DNA of 57,737 nucleotides from Polyangiaceae bacterium (GCA_025936115.1 JAICTZ010000046.1:1-57737); one strand, 5' to 3'. Numbered from the stretch's first letter, positions 1-10,182 are shown. Notes: generated by a model from the letters alone, not told the origin. Program-made: numbers and translations.

Positions 1-187
1 CGTTGACATCCTCGGCGCAAGGGCGACAGATCATTCGCCCCTGAGCTTCGAAATACTCCTGCCCGAGATCCCGGCTGCAGCGCGGACATGCGCGCACCGC
101 GCCGCTCGGCATCGCAACCGGCTCGACGCGGTCGAATTGCAGCGCCCCCGCCCCGGGCGCGCTACCGGTTCCGTGGTCCGTGCTCAT
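1..187 (-). CDS. N-terminal part of a zinc-ribbon protein, cut by the window edge
   Basis: A minus-strand frame begins with ATG at 187 and stays open to the left edge, giving 62 residues. It is too short to appear as a conventional long ORF, but it carries a clear treble-clef-like pair of cysteine knuckles: CPRC at residues 34-37 and CRPC at 54-57. The first 30 residues are Gly/Ala/Pro-rich and look disordered. Paired CxxC knuckles are a known structural zinc site. In myxobacteria such an N-terminal ribbon often precedes a membrane or signalling domain, which here would lie outside the window. Family and function cannot be named. Confidence 0.6.
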   Translation of the reverse strand, partial: MSTDHGTGSAPGAGALQFDRVEPVAMPSGAVRACPRCSRDLGQEYFEAQGRMICRPCAEDVN

Positions 188-311
188 CGTATGATGATTA
201 CACGGGAGGCCTTGCCGTCGCTCGTGAATTTCACGGCCCACTCGGCCGTCCTCCACTGCTACGCGCGCGCGAAGCAAGAGTCGCGTGCCCGAAGAATCAC
301 CGTTCAGTGAG

Positions 312-1694
312 TCAGTGTTCGTATGGACTTTTCGTGTCGATGCGCAGGAACGTACCGCTCGCGGGCGGTGAGACGGTCGCCGGCCTCGCGTCGGCGGCGG
401 CCTGAGAGCGCGGAGCCGCTGCTGCGGCAGGGACGCGCGCGCCGTGGTGGAAAGACGTAGGCGCCCCGCCGAGCGCGCTCGCGACACCGGAAGCTCCCGT
501 CGCGGTGTGTGCAGAAGGAACGGCCGCGGTGCCCGCGGTGGCCGGCGTGGTGGCAGCAGCCGCGGTCGAACTCGACGGCGCGGCTGCGACGCTCGGCTTC
601 GAAGGCGAGTCATCGACGCGCGGCCGCGCGGTTGCGGGCGCTTCGTCCTCGAGCGGGTTGTTCGCGACGTGCCGCTCGGCGGGCTCCGGTTTCGCCGCTG
701 GCTCGCGACCGGCTCCCCAGGCAATCGCTATCGCGCCGGCGCCGGCCAAGCTCGCGACTCCGAGCGCGCGCACGACGCGGCGCCGCGCGGCTCGGTCAGG
801 CGGTGGAACGCCGCCGCTCACGGGCGTGGCCGCGTCGCGCCGCGTCGCGCTGAGCTCGAGAGCAGGCAAGTGCGCAAACGGGCGTAGCGCCTCGGCGAGC
901 GCACGCGCGCTCGCGAACCGCGACGACGGGTCTCGAGCGAGGGCGCGCATCACGATCGCGTCGAGCTCGGCGGGAACCTCGGCGCGCAGCGTTCGGATCG
1001 GCTCAGGCCGTTCGTTGAGAATGCGGAACAGGAGCTGCTCGACCGTCGGAGCCTCGAACGGCGGTCTGCCGGCGAGGCACTCGTAGAGGATCGCCGCCAC
1101 GCTGCGCACGTCGGATTGCGCGGTCACGAGCCCGGCGTGCTCGATTTGTTCGGGTGCCATGTATTTGATGGTGCCGATCAGCCCTCCGTGTTGCGTGGAG
1201 GTGCCCTGTTCCGCCTTGCCGACGCCGAAATCGAGGAGCTTACAGTATTCTTCGCCACCGTCGCGGTGCGTGACGAAGAGGTTCTCCGGCTTCAGATCGC
1301 GATGGATCACGCCGGCGGCATGCACGGCGATGAGTCCGAGACACGCGTCGCACACGAGTTTCGTCGCGCGGCTGACCGGCAGCTTCGGGGCATCGCGCAA
1401 CAGTTGGCGCAAGTCCTGCCCGTTCAGGAGCTCCATGATCATGAACGGCGGATCCAGCTCCGGGCCGCTCACGTCGAACACGACGACCACGTGATCGCTC
1501 TTGAGGCTCGCGAGCATGCGCGCTTCGCGGAAAAAGCGCCGGTGCGTCGCTTCGTCGCGGCTCAGCGTTCGCGCCACCTTCGCGGCGAAGCGCGCCCCCA
1601 ACCGCACGTGTTCGACTTCGTAGACGTCGGCCATGCCTCCTGCGCCGATCTTCCGCACGACGCGGTAGCTGCCGCCGAGGACCGCATCCATCAA
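312..1694 (-). CDS. Membrane-anchored Hanks-type Ser/Thr protein kinase
   Basis: This 460-residue protein has a complete eukaryote-like kinase domain at about residues 9-275. The Gly-rich loop is at 15-22, the ATP lysine is K39, the catalytic loop HRDLKPEN is at 131-138, DFG is at 155-157 and the APE motif is at 180-182. All key residues are present, so it should phosphorylate Ser/Thr. A single hydrophobic helix at about 307-326 is followed by about 130 Ala/Pro/Ser/Thr-rich residues, probably periplasmic and disordered. The gene starts 4 bp after the sigma54-activator gene ends, so the two are surely co-transcribed. The kinase may phosphorylate, or be recognised by, its FHA-domain neighbour, which is an inference from the pairing. 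The subdomain IX segment reads SDVRSVA, not the commoner SDVYALG. Confidence 0.93.
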   Translation of the reverse strand: MMDAVLGGSYRVVRKIGAGGMADVYEVEHVRLGARFAAKVARTLSRDEATHRRFFREARMLASLKSDHVVVVFDVSGPELDPPFMIMELLNGQDLRQLLRDAPKLPVSRATKLVCDACLGLIAVHAAGVIHRDLKPENLFVTHRDGGEEYCKLLDFGVGKAEQGTSTQHGGLIGTIKYMAPEQIEHAGLVTAQSDVRSVAAILYECLAGRPPFEAPTVEQLLFRILNERPEPIRTLRAEVPAELDAIVMRALARDPSSRFASARALAEALRPFAHLPALELSATRRDAATPVSGGVPPPDRAARRRVVRALGVASLAGAGAIAIAWGAGREPAAKPEPAERHVANNPLEDEAPATARPRVDDSPSKPSVAAAPSSSTAAAATTPATAGTAAVPSAHTATGASGVASALGGAPTSFHHGARVPAAAAAPRSQAAADARPATVSPPASGTFLRIDTKSPYEH

Positions 1695-1698
1695 AGCT

Positions 1699-3069
<1,371 letters not shown>

Positions 3070-3193
3070 GGTCCGTCGCCGTCATGCGGAGCCTAGCGCA
3101 TGGCGTCCGCAGCGTGCATCGTCCGGCCGTCCGCGCGAGCCCAGCGGAAGCTCCCTTGGCAGCGGGACCAGAATTGATACTCTTTTCGTGTAA

Positions 3194-4153
3194 ATGCTTG
3201 CGCTGCGAGCGAAGGCGGTCCTCGTCGCGAGTCTGCTCGTGGCGGTCGCTCACACCACTCGGGCGGGTGCGCAAGCGGCCGACCCGCATGCCGCGAACGA
3301 GCGCTTCATGAGCGGCGTCGAAGCCGCGCAGCGCGGTGAGCTGGCGCGCGCGGCCGCCGAATTCGAAGCCGCGTACGCGCTCAGCCCCAAGCCCGTCGTG
3401 CTCTACAACCTCGGCCAAACGCAGACTGGCCTCGGACGCCCCGTCCAGGCCGTGCGTTCGCTGCGGAAATACCTCGCGACGGAGCCGTCGATGGCTCCCG
3501 AGCGCCGCCAGCAAGTCGAGGAGCTGATTCGGGCGAACGAGCTCCGGATCGGCGTCGTCGAGCTCGAAGTCGTGCCGCCCGAGGCCAAGCTCGAGGCGGA
3601 CGCGGAGCCCGTCACCCTCGAGGGCGGGAGGCTGTCGCTCGGCGCGGGTCGGCACCTGATCGTCGGGACCCGTGACGGTTACGCGCCGGGCGTCTTGAAC
3701 CTCGACGTCGGCGCTGGGACCGTCTCACGCGCGCGACTCGAGCTCCGGCCGCTCACGCCGGCGCTGCCGCTCGCCGTCGACATGCAGCACCCGCCTGCGC
3801 AGCGGCTCGAGCTCGAGCGTCCCATACCAGCGGTGCGCGAGTCGACTAGAACGCAGTCGAGCCTCGCGCTCGGCACGGCCGGCCTCGGTGTCGTCGCGCT
3901 CGGCCTCGCGGGCGGGTTCGGTCTCTCGGCTCACGATCTCGGGAAGACCGCGGAAGCGAACGGCCATTGCGACTCTCACGGCTGCGACGACGTCGGTTAT
4001 CCGCTGAGTCGGACCGCGCACCGTCGCGCCGATTGGGCGACCGGCTTGTTCGTCGCGGGCGGCGCGCTCCTCGCCGGCGGGCTGACTTGGTATTTCGTTC
4101 TCGACGCGTCCGCCCGCGCGAGTGCGCCCGCGCACGCGGCGACGACGCATTGA
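3194..4153 (+). CDS. Secreted/membrane TPR and PEGA-like domain protein
   Basis: This 319-residue protein starts with a signal peptide ending near AGAQA (about residues 23-27). Residues 30-115 form TPR-like helices, including a YNLGQ motif. A PEGA-like beta segment occupies about 118-180, with the pattern VELEVVPPEAKL followed by G-x-H-x-I. Two hydrophobic segments near the C-terminus (about 221-243 and 283-305) flank a small loop with two cysteines. Such proteins are common next to myxobacterial kinases and are thought to act as envelope scaffolds, though no reaction is known. It is divergent from the FHA activator and ends 11 bp from the convergent 4165 gene. Confidence 0.7.
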   Translation: MLALRAKAVLVASLLVAVAHTTRAGAQAADPHAANERFMSGVEAAQRGELARAAAEFEAAYALSPKPVVLYNLGQTQTGLGRPVQAVRSLRKYLATEPSMAPERRQQVEELIRANELRIGVVELEVVPPEAKLEADAEPVTLEGGRLSLGAGRHLIVGTRDGYAPGVLNLDVGAGTVSRARLELRPLTPALPLAVDMQHPPAQRLELERPIPAVRESTRTQSSLALGTAGLGVVALGLAGGFGLSAHDLGKTAEANGHCDSHGCDDVGYPLSRTAHRRADWATGLFVAGGALLAGGLTWYFVLDASARASAPAHAATTH

Positions 4154-4164
4154 ACTCCCGCGTG

Positions 4165-4743
4165 CTACTCCGAGCAGGACGTCTGCAGCGGCACGCCCCC
4201 ACAATTGTCACTGTACCAAGTGCCGTTGCAATCCCAGACTGCCTCCGTGAAGCATAGTAAGTTGTTGAGCGAGCCCTCCCAAGGGTAGGAAGTCGGATCG
4301 TTCAGGAAGAGGTCGATACATTCGGCGATCCTCTGCGGATCGGTGTTTCGAGGTGCTTCGGTTTCCGGAATGGGGCCCGCCCCCGGATATACGATGTTGT
4401 GATGAAGCCTCGTGTCGGGTTCGCAGGCCCCGAGCGTGAGTTGCAGGTAATCGTTCACGGCGATCACGCGGCCACACACGTCGCGGAGCGTAGCCATGCC
4501 CACCTCGCAGAAGCTGAGGCCCGCGCCCGCAGCGCCCTCGCTCGCGCACGAACAAGGAATGGGGTTTTCACTCGCGGCGCCGCCGGAGTCCGCCTGTCCC
4601 CCGGTACCGGGCTCGCCGCCGTTGCCGGCCGCAGCCGGTGCCGCGTCGTTGCCGGCGCACGACACGACGGCGAGGAGTGCAAGACCGAAGGCGGGAAGCC
4701 CAAGCTTCAGGCACGCTTTCACGCGGTTCAAAAACATGCGCAT
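4165..4743 (-). CDS. Cys-rich secreted lipoprotein
   Basis: The likely product is 192 residues. I chose ATG 4743 because AGGAA lies about 5 bases upstream; ATG codons at 4746 and 4737 are alternatives. A lysine/arginine N-terminus and hydrophobic core end at a lipobox (VVSC, lipidated Cys about residue 29). A short Gly/Ala/Ser linker follows, then a cysteine-rich domain of about 130 residues that I do not recognise. Multiple CxC-like pairs suggest disulfides and export. It lies about 20 bp downstream of the binding-protein lipoprotein gene and should be its operon partner, perhaps a complex subunit (inference). The open frame extends far upstream of this start, but that part is antisense-like and overlaps the neighbour. 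Confidence 0.75.
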   Translation of the reverse strand: MRMFLNRVKACLKLGLPAFGLALLAVVSCAGNDAAPAAAGNGGEPGTGGQADSGGAASENPIPCSCASEGAAGAGLSFCEVGMATLRDVCGRVIAVNDYLQLTLGACEPDTRLHHNIVYPGAGPIPETEAPRNTDPQRIAECIDLFLNDPTSYPWEGSLNNLLCFTEAVWDCNGTWYSDNCGGVPLQTSCSE

Positions 4744-4765
4744 CATTTCCTGGTGATGGTTGCGG

Positions 4766-6352
4766 TCAATCGTCGAAATCGAAGCACGGGAACGTGCCGC
4801 TGAGTTTGCCATTGTCGTCCAGTCGCAGCACGTCGGCCTGGAGCGTCCCCCCGGCGTCGACGCACCAGACGGTCCCGGGGTCGCTGCGTGCACCGGTGGC
4901 GGGGTCGAAGTTCGGCGGACCCATCGTACCGTAGAGCGCAATACTCGCGCCCGTCCGCTTGAGCTCGCCCATCGCTCGCGGTAAGTCGTCGGGCCCGACG
5001 CTGTATTTGTCGCCAGAAAGTAGCTGTCGCATGGCAACATCGAGATCGGGACCGCGGAGCGGCCAGGACCCGCGCGCGGCCGCAGCGGCATACAGTAAGT
5101 ACCAGGGTCCGTCGTACTGGTTCTCGGTGTGCTGCGCGTGCGTGGCCAAGTTCGGATACGCGGCGTCGAAGCGCGCCTGAAACGCGTCGTAGGCGCTCGC
5201 GTCGACCGCAGCAGAGAAGTTGACGCCGGCAACCCGCTGGTAGAGGTCGGGCGCGAAGGCGTGGATGAGGCCGCCATCGGCCGTATCCAGCTGGTTCGGA
5301 GACAGCAAATAGAACGGGGCCGGCTGTGGGTTACGCGCCTCGAGGCCCTCGAGGATGTCTACGAACTCGCCCGCGGTCGCAAAAATCACGACGTGGGGTT
5401 CGAAGCGTCGAAGCGCGTCGATGAACGAATTGTAGTCGTGAGTCCCGGTGCCAAAGCTCGGTACGTCGACGAGGAGAACCGTCGCGGCGAGCCCGGTTGG
5501 ATTGCTCTCGAACGGCGCGCCGTTGACGACGAGGTGTTCGAGCAGAGCGGTACCGAGCGTATTCGTCTCCGGCGAATCGTAAGTCCGGACCAGCGCTACC
5601 CGCGCAGGCTCGTCGGATGCGAGCACGCCCTTGCTCGCCAGGTGCCGCAGAGTCCGGTCGACGAGGGCCTGATAGCTCGGTAAAAGCGAGTCCCACCCTG
5701 CCAACATGTGCCACATCAGGCCGTCGCTCGCTCGTGCGACGAGGCTCGGATCGGCGTCTCGCAAGTTCAGATAGAACACTTGAGCTTCCGAGGTCAGATC
5801 GAAAGCGCGCTCGAGATCGTCGACCTCGAGCGTCGCTAGGATGCCGGGAACCTTCAGCTCGTTCACCAGGTGATCGACGGCGCGATCGAGCGCGTCAGGG
5901 GTATCGAAGCTATTCGAACAGACCACGCCGAGAACGGGCCGGACGTCGCCTCCGGCCGCGGGCACGCCGCCGAGCGTGTGCACGACCTCAGCGAGCGCGA
6001 GGTCGTAATCATAAGCGAAGACCCCACTCAGATCCGCGGTGCCTTTACGAACGTCGGTGAAGGCTCCGAAGATGAACGGCTCGGGTCCGCCGGCCTGCAA
6101 GCTTTGCCGCCAGAGGCCGTCGCTTTGCGGCAAAACCAGCGGACACTGGGGCGGCAGCAAGAGCGGCGTGCAGCGGCCGTCCACGCAAATCTCGGGATCC
6201 GCTTCCGCGCTCGCAGCCAGGCATTCGTCGTGCGTGGTGCAACTGGCCGGCTCCGACCCGGCATCACGGTGTTCGGCGGGCGGAAGTTCCAGCACCCGCC
6301 CGCACGCGGAGAGCCAGAACGTGAGTAAGAAGAAACCGAAGCTATTCCGCAT
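4766..6352 (-). CDS. Lipoprotein with type-1 periplasmic-binding-protein fold
   Basis: The 528-residue product starts at ATG 6352, because the hydrophobic signal and lipobox LSAC (Cys about residue 17) follow immediately. Upstream codons in this frame look non-coding. A short Cys-rich region (about residues 38-75) comes before a long alpha/beta region. That region resembles branched-chain-amino-acid/receptor-type ligand-binding lipoproteins: alternating hydrophobic strands such as VRPVLGVVCSN and HVVIFATAG, an NQ-rich hinge and a late YDGPWYLLYA segment. No ABC permease or ATPase is nearby, so it is more likely a sensor or structural binding protein than a transporter part. The order is regulator, this gene, Cys-rich lipoprotein. 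Confidence 0.75.
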   Translation of the reverse strand: MRNSFGFFLLTFWLSACGRVLELPPAEHRDAGSEPASCTTHDECLAASAEADPEICVDGRCTPLLLPPQCPLVLPQSDGLWRQSLQAGGPEPFIFGAFTDVRKGTADLSGVFAYDYDLALAEVVHTLGGVPAAGGDVRPVLGVVCSNSFDTPDALDRAVDHLVNELKVPGILATLEVDDLERAFDLTSEAQVFYLNLRDADPSLVARASDGLMWHMLAGWDSLLPSYQALVDRTLRHLASKGVLASDEPARVALVRTYDSPETNTLGTALLEHLVVNGAPFESNPTGLAATVLLVDVPSFGTGTHDYNSFIDALRRFEPHVVIFATAGEFVDILEGLEARNPQPAPFYLLSPNQLDTADGGLIHAFAPDLYQRVAGVNFSAAVDASAYDAFQARFDAAYPNLATHAQHTENQYDGPWYLLYAAAAARGSWPLRGPDLDVAMRQLLSGDKYSVGPDDLPRAMGELKRTGASIALYGTMGPPNFDPATGARSDPGTVWCVDAGGTLQADVLRLDDNGKLSGTFPCFDFDD

Positions 6353-6386
6353 TGGCCTGTCACTCACCAGGTGACGGGAGCGCCTC

Positions 6387-6860
6387 CTAGCGCGTCGGTG
6401 GCAGGAGCACAACGCCACCTCGCGGTTCACGCGTGATCTTGCGCCGAGCTCGCGTGAGCAGCGTCGATACGGTGGAGAGACCGACGCCCATGCTCCTGGC
6501 GATGACTTTGTTCGCGGAACCACCCGCCGCGAAGCTCAACACCTGTCGTTCGCGCGCCGAAAGCAGATGGATGTCTTCGAAGCGGCTCGAGGGTCGCGCC
6601 CGTGCCTCGGGCGCGGTGGCGCGGAGCTCGCGCCGACATGCCACGCCCAATTTCTTGTACGCGGACGTGAGCTGCTTCGTCAGCGTACTCAGCGCCACAC
6701 CGCGCGCTCGCGCGATCTCCGCGTTCGAGAGACCGCTCGCCGCGAGCTCCACCGTCGCGCGTTCGCAGGCCGTGAGCCCCTTCCCTTCGAATGCGCCGGC
6801 GCCTTGCCCGCCCGCGGCGTTCCGCTCGGCCGGTGGGGAAGCTTCGAGCAACTCCTCCAT
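6387..6860 (-). CDS. Small regulator with two tandem LuxR/GerE-type helix-turn-helix domains
   Basis: This 157-residue protein contains two successive LuxR-like DNA-binding domains and little else. The first (about residues 29-82) has LTACERATVELAA, SNAEIA and STLTKQL. The second (about 97-145) has LSARERQVLSFAA, SANKVIA and STVSTLL. Both keep the E-R and helix 3/4 spacing of the family. There is no receiver, PAS or autoinducer domain. The gene ends 34 bp before the binding-protein lipoprotein gene and is its presumed co-transcribed regulator. Two linked DNA-binding units could bind tandem half-sites as a monomer, which is an inference. The start is fixed only by the ATG, as no strong ribosome-binding site is visible. 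Confidence 0.8.
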   Translation of the reverse strand: MEELLEASPPAERNAAGGQGAGAFEGKGLTACERATVELAASGLSNAEIARARGVALSTLTKQLTSAYKKLGVACRRELRATAPEARARPSSRFEDIHLLSARERQVLSFAAGGSANKVIARSMGVGLSTVSTLLTRARRKITREPRGGVVLLPPTR

Positions 6861-6958
6861 ATCCCGGCCCAGAGCACCTCTCGTGCCGAGCTTCTCCGCT
6901 CGTGGCTGGAGGAGGAAACGCGCGCGCGGGGCCGCTCAGAACCCCGTTGCCTCGTAGA

Positions 6959-6980
6959 CCGCACGTTCCCGCACGTGCGG
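6959..6980. other. Perfect 8-bp hairpin in the intergenic region
   Basis: CCGCACGT and ACGTGCGG flank a 6-base loop. The hairpin lies between the end of the lipoprotein gene (7047) and the start of the LuxR-type gene (6860), both on the minus strand. It may terminate the protease/lipoprotein transcript or serve as an operator for the regulator. There is no T-tract, so classical intrinsic termination is weakly supported. Confidence 0.35.
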
Positions 6981-7046
6981 CGGTGCGTGCGGCGCACGGT
7001 CCTCCGCTCCAGTCCGTCGTCTGCTCGGGACGCTACCCGAGAGGCG

Positions 7047-7949
7047 TCAGAGGAACGGGCTGACGGGCACGTTGCAGGTCACCGTCGCTCGAATCGGATT
7101 GCAGACGTCGCCACGCACGGGCGCAACGCTGATGGTCCCGAGGATCGGATTGTAACGCGCGTACGAGCCGAACGTGCACGTGTTCGTTCCGCTCGACATG
7201 CCAACGTCCCCGCGCCGCTGGCAATAGAGGTCACCCACCTGTTGATCCGTACCGATGGGCCACATGCCGTTGCCGACGCGCAACTGTGGATTCGTGAAGG
7301 TGTCGCCTCGGATGCCGGGCGTCCCCGTGACGTAGAGACCCACGGGGACCGTGCTGTCGTCCTGCCGGCGAGCGCTCACGCACACGCGAAGGATACTGTT
7401 CGTGGTGATGGTCTTGAGGCCGGCGTAATCGGGGCCATAATAACGCGGCTCCTGACAGCCATAGTCGGGGCTCCAGATGCCGTGAGCGAAGCCCTCGGCG
7501 ACCATCACGAAGGGTGCGCTCGGACTGGCACCTTTCAAATAGACCCGACGATTGAGCGTGACGCCTTGGCAATCCGCCTGGTTCGCGAAGGAGCTCGCCG
7601 GAAGCCCGAGTCCGATGGTCGTGTACGCGTTGGCCGGGCCGGCCTTGTACGTCAGATCCCAGATATAAGATTTGTAGGATTTGGGATTGCTGTACGTCGT
7701 GGGGGAGCCGTTCTGGTACGTGTAGAGTAGGCTGCCGATGGTCGCCGTCACGTCGGGGTTCGCCGTCGAACACTCGGCGTCGGAGTAGGCTTCTTGTTCG
7801 GCGCCGACGGGCTCCGGCGCGTCGGTGCTCTGGGGCGTATCGGAAGCGCCGGCACACCCCGACACGCCGACGGCAAAGGTGGCGGCCGCGGCGCCGAGCA
7901 CGAGCGCTTCGAAGGCGGGGACGCGCGCAAGCTTGAGATTTTTGAGCAT
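7047..7949 (-). CDS. Exported lipoprotein, probable ADYC-like domain
   Basis: This 300-residue product starts at ATG 7949, with GAGGA four bases upstream. A hydrophobic signal and lipobox VSGC (Cys about residue 32) give a lipoprotein. The mature domain (about residues 60-300) is rich in Tyr, Gly and Cys. It has motifs such as FAHGIWSPDYGCQEPRYYG and IRATVTCN that resemble the uncharacterised secreted ADYC-type domain, but this is memory-based and unsearched. It follows the protease gene by 16 bp (stop 7966, start 7949), so the two form one transcript and the lipoprotein is a candidate substrate, chaperone or inhibitor. Confidence 0.65.
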   Translation of the reverse strand: MLKNLKLARVPAFEALVLGAAAATFAVGVSGCAGASDTPQSTDAPEPVGAEQEAYSDAECSTANPDVTATIGSLLYTYQNGSPTTYSNPKSYKSYIWDLTYKAGPANAYTTIGLGLPASSFANQADCQGVTLNRRVYLKGASPSAPFVMVAEGFAHGIWSPDYGCQEPRYYGPDYAGLKTITTNSILRVCVSARRQDDSTVPVGLYVTGTPGIRGDTFTNPQLRVGNGMWPIGTDQQVGDLYCQRRGDVGMSSGTNTCTFGSYARYNPILGTISVAPVRGDVCNPIRATVTCNVPVSPFL

Positions 7950-7965
7950 GATTCCTCGCTTGCGG

Positions 7966-9294
7966 TCAGCGTGTGTAGACCCAGAGTTGGTCGGTGGCGC
8001 CCGCGTTGCAGGCGAACATACGCACGTCGGCACCGGTGGCCGCGCTGCCCCCGGCCGTGCCGAGACATTCGCCCGTGCGCTGGTTCACGACCCAGAACGC
8101 GTGAATCGCGCTGCTTCCCGTCGTCGGGGCCGCGGTGGGCGCGACACCGCGATCGACGAAAGTCCAAGCCTGGGACTGGCGCGTACGCACCCCGGCCGTG
8201 TCCGCGGCGCAAGCGAGGTCCGCCGCGTTGTCGTCCGACTCCCACGAGAGGCATTGACCGTTGCCGCGGTTCAGGATCTTGTAGGTCGGGGCGCCCGTCG
8301 CCGTGGTAATGGTGCTCGTGAAGAGCCGCCAGGCCGGTAGATTCGGCGGGAGGGTCGTCGTGAAGATGCCGTTGCTCGTGTCGCAGTAGTTGAGCTTCAC
8401 GTCGTCGCCCGGGCCGTCGGACGCGCAGTGGACTTCCGCCCCGGGGCCGCTGCCGAAGACCTTCGCGTTCACGAGAGAGCCGGTCGAATTGTTCGAGAAG
8501 TCGTTGACGACCGGATTCGCGAGCCATTCCGCCACGGCGCCGACGCGGGTGAAGAAGGGGTTACCGGAGACGATGCCCACGATGCTCCATTGGTTCAGAG
8601 CGAACCGAACCAAGGGGCCGCCCGAGTCACCACTGCCCGCGCCAGGCGTGGAGTTTTCGGCGAGAAAGTGGACATTGACCGTCTCGATGCTGCTCGAGCC
8701 GAGGGAAAAGGTAGCTTTCTGCTTGAGGCCGCTGTGAGAAGGGACGCTCAGGTCGTCGCCGTAGCCGACGAGCGTGAGTCCGCCGATGCCCGGCGAGACC
8801 ACCTGACCGGACGGCTGCTCGAGAATCGGGTAACTCGTGCTCTGCGAGATATCGAAGAGCGCCACGTCGAAGTTACCTTGGCTCACCTGGCCCCCGGCGT
8901 CGCCTCCGGCAAGGATCATCGAGGGATGCGGCAAGATCGCGGTGATGGTCGTGTTGATGAGCCCGCTCGTTCCGTCGAGAGCGTTCGTCATCGTGCCGGC
9001 CGTTCGTCTGGCGCTCAAGCAGTGCGCTGCGGTGATGAAACGATGAGCCGCGATCTTCGTGGCCGTGCAGTCCCCATCGATCTTCACGACGGGCCCGAAG
9101 GGCTTGGTCTGGTCGGTGTTCTCACTCGTGAGAACGAGCGTACCGCCCGAGATCGGCTGCTCGACTTGCGCGACGCTACCGTCGGCGTCCGGCGCTTCAG
9201 CCGAGCAACCGAACGCCGTGAGTACTGCGCCCGCGCTCGCAACGAGGCGCAAGCGGGTGCGGAGGCCCATGAATGATTTCGCGTTCTTGTGCAT
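7966..9294 (-). CDS. Trypsin-like serine protease lipoprotein with ricin-type lectin tail
   Basis: This 442-residue product has a lipobox FGC (Cys about residue 30), a linker and an S1-family protease domain at about 48-265. The catalytic triad is visible: His91 in ITAAHC, Asp143 in NFDVALFD and Ser224 in GDSGGP. The usual activation site appears as ISGG after residue 47. Residues about 290-442 form a ricin-B-like trefoil with QxW-type repeats (SQAWTF near the middle, DQLWVYT at the end), which usually bind carbohydrate. It is probably an envelope-anchored or secreted protease acting on glycan-associated targets. ATG 9294 was chosen because the signal follows directly, although its ribosome-binding site is weak. 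It is divergent from the ECF sigma gene (261-bp gap). Confidence 0.88.
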   Translation of the reverse strand: MHKNAKSFMGLRTRLRLVASAGAVLTAFGCSAEAPDADGSVAQVEQPISGGTLVLTSENTDQTKPFGPVVKIDGDCTATKIAAHRFITAAHCLSARRTAGTMTNALDGTSGLINTTITAILPHPSMILAGGDAGGQVSQGNFDVALFDISQSTSYPILEQPSGQVVSPGIGGLTLVGYGDDLSVPSHSGLKQKATFSLGSSSIETVNVHFLAENSTPGAGSGDSGGPLVRFALNQWSIVGIVSGNPFFTRVGAVAEWLANPVVNDFSNNSTGSLVNAKVFGSGPGAEVHCASDGPGDDVKLNYCDTSNGIFTTTLPPNLPAWRLFTSTITTATGAPTYKILNRGNGQCLSWESDDNAADLACAADTAGVRTRQSQAWTFVDRGVAPTAAPTTGSSAIHAFWVVNQRTGECLGTAGGSAATGADVRMFACNAGATDQLWVYTR

Positions 9295-9555
9295 GACGAG
9301 AGCTCTTGGCCGCCCGGTCCCGCCGGTGAGGCCACGAGCAATACGGAGAACGCCGCGCTCTGGGTCGCTCTTTTCTCGTCCGCGGAGCGAGCTCGGCCAA
9401 CACGCGCACGTGAGCTTGCGCGCTACTGATGCGTGACGCGCAACGCTGACGTGACGGCCGCGGAGCCCAGATCGCCTTGCTCGGCGCGGTGGACCGCCGG
9501 TAATATGACATCGGACGCCGGGGCTCAGAGGCTTGGGCCGGGGGCGCACTCAGCG

Positions 9556-10182
9556 ATGACACTGCTTCGAACCGACCCCGAGCTGCTCGCGGCCTTTCGT
9601 GCCGGCGAACGTCGCGCCCTCGAGACCGTCTACCGCGGCTACGTGCGCCAGCTCGACGGCCACATCCGCGCGCTTGCACGCGCCGCCGGCAGCACGGAGC
9701 TCTCCCAGGCGACCGTGGTGCAAGATCTCCTGCAGGAAGCCTTCATTCGAGCCTTTTCGACGGGAGCACGGCACGCCTATGACCAAAATCGCGATTTTTT
9801 GCCGTATCTGAAGGCGATAGCGCGAAACTGCTTCGTCGACGCGCTGCGAAAGCGCAAGAGCGAGCTGCCGGCGCCGGAAGTCTCGCTACCCGAGCCGAGT
9901 GAAAATTTCGTCTCCGAAGAGCCCTACGAGCCGGAAGTGCTGGCTGCGCTCGAGGCGTACTTGGTCGACCTGCCGGCGGCGCTCAGGGGCGTCTACCAGC
10001 AGCGTTTCGTGCTCGGCCGGTCGCAGGTGGTTGCGTGCGCCGCCCTCGGACTTTCCCGCCGCTCACTGCGCACGCAGGAGGAGCATTTGAGACGCGGGCT
10101 CCGCAAAATGCTCCTGCTCGCCGGTCTGCTCCGTCCGGAGCCCACCTTCGGTCAAGTCGGGCTACAAACCGGTCGCGGATGA
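9556..10182 (+). CDS. ECF-type RNA polymerase sigma factor
   Basis: This 208-residue product has sigma70 region 2 at about residues 24-102, including the DLLQEAFIRAF and YLKAIARNCFVDALRKRK stretches used for core binding and -10 recognition. Region 4 is at about 131-183, with a helix-turn-helix around VVACAALGLSRRSLRT. There is no region 1.1 or 3, so it belongs to the ECF group, although the -10 helix is divergent. An in-frame ATG at 9505 is an alternative start. The next gene overlaps by 4 bp (ATGA) and encodes a single-pass membrane protein, the usual place for an anti-sigma factor. The operon ends with a caspase-like protein. Confidence 0.85.
   Translation: MTLLRTDPELLAAFRAGERRALETVYRGYVRQLDGHIRALARAAGSTELSQATVVQDLLQEAFIRAFSTGARHAYDQNRDFLPYLKAIARNCFVDALRKRKSELPAPEVSLPEPSENFVSEEPYEPEVLAALEAYLVDLPAALRGVYQQRFVLGRSQVVACAALGLSRRSLRTQEEHLRRGLRKMLLLAGLLRPEPTFGQVGLQTGRG

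Noticed and set aside
3150..3193. Sigma54 (-24/-12) promoter upstream of the TPR/PEGA gene
   Set aside because: TTGGCAG and TTGATAC are present, but the GG to GC spacing does not fit the consensus.
5129..5683. Plus-strand frame of 184 residues opposite the binding-protein lipoprotein
   Set aside because: It is a charged, Arg/Glu/Val-rich antisense shadow; the minus-strand gene has a lipobox and a recognisable fold.
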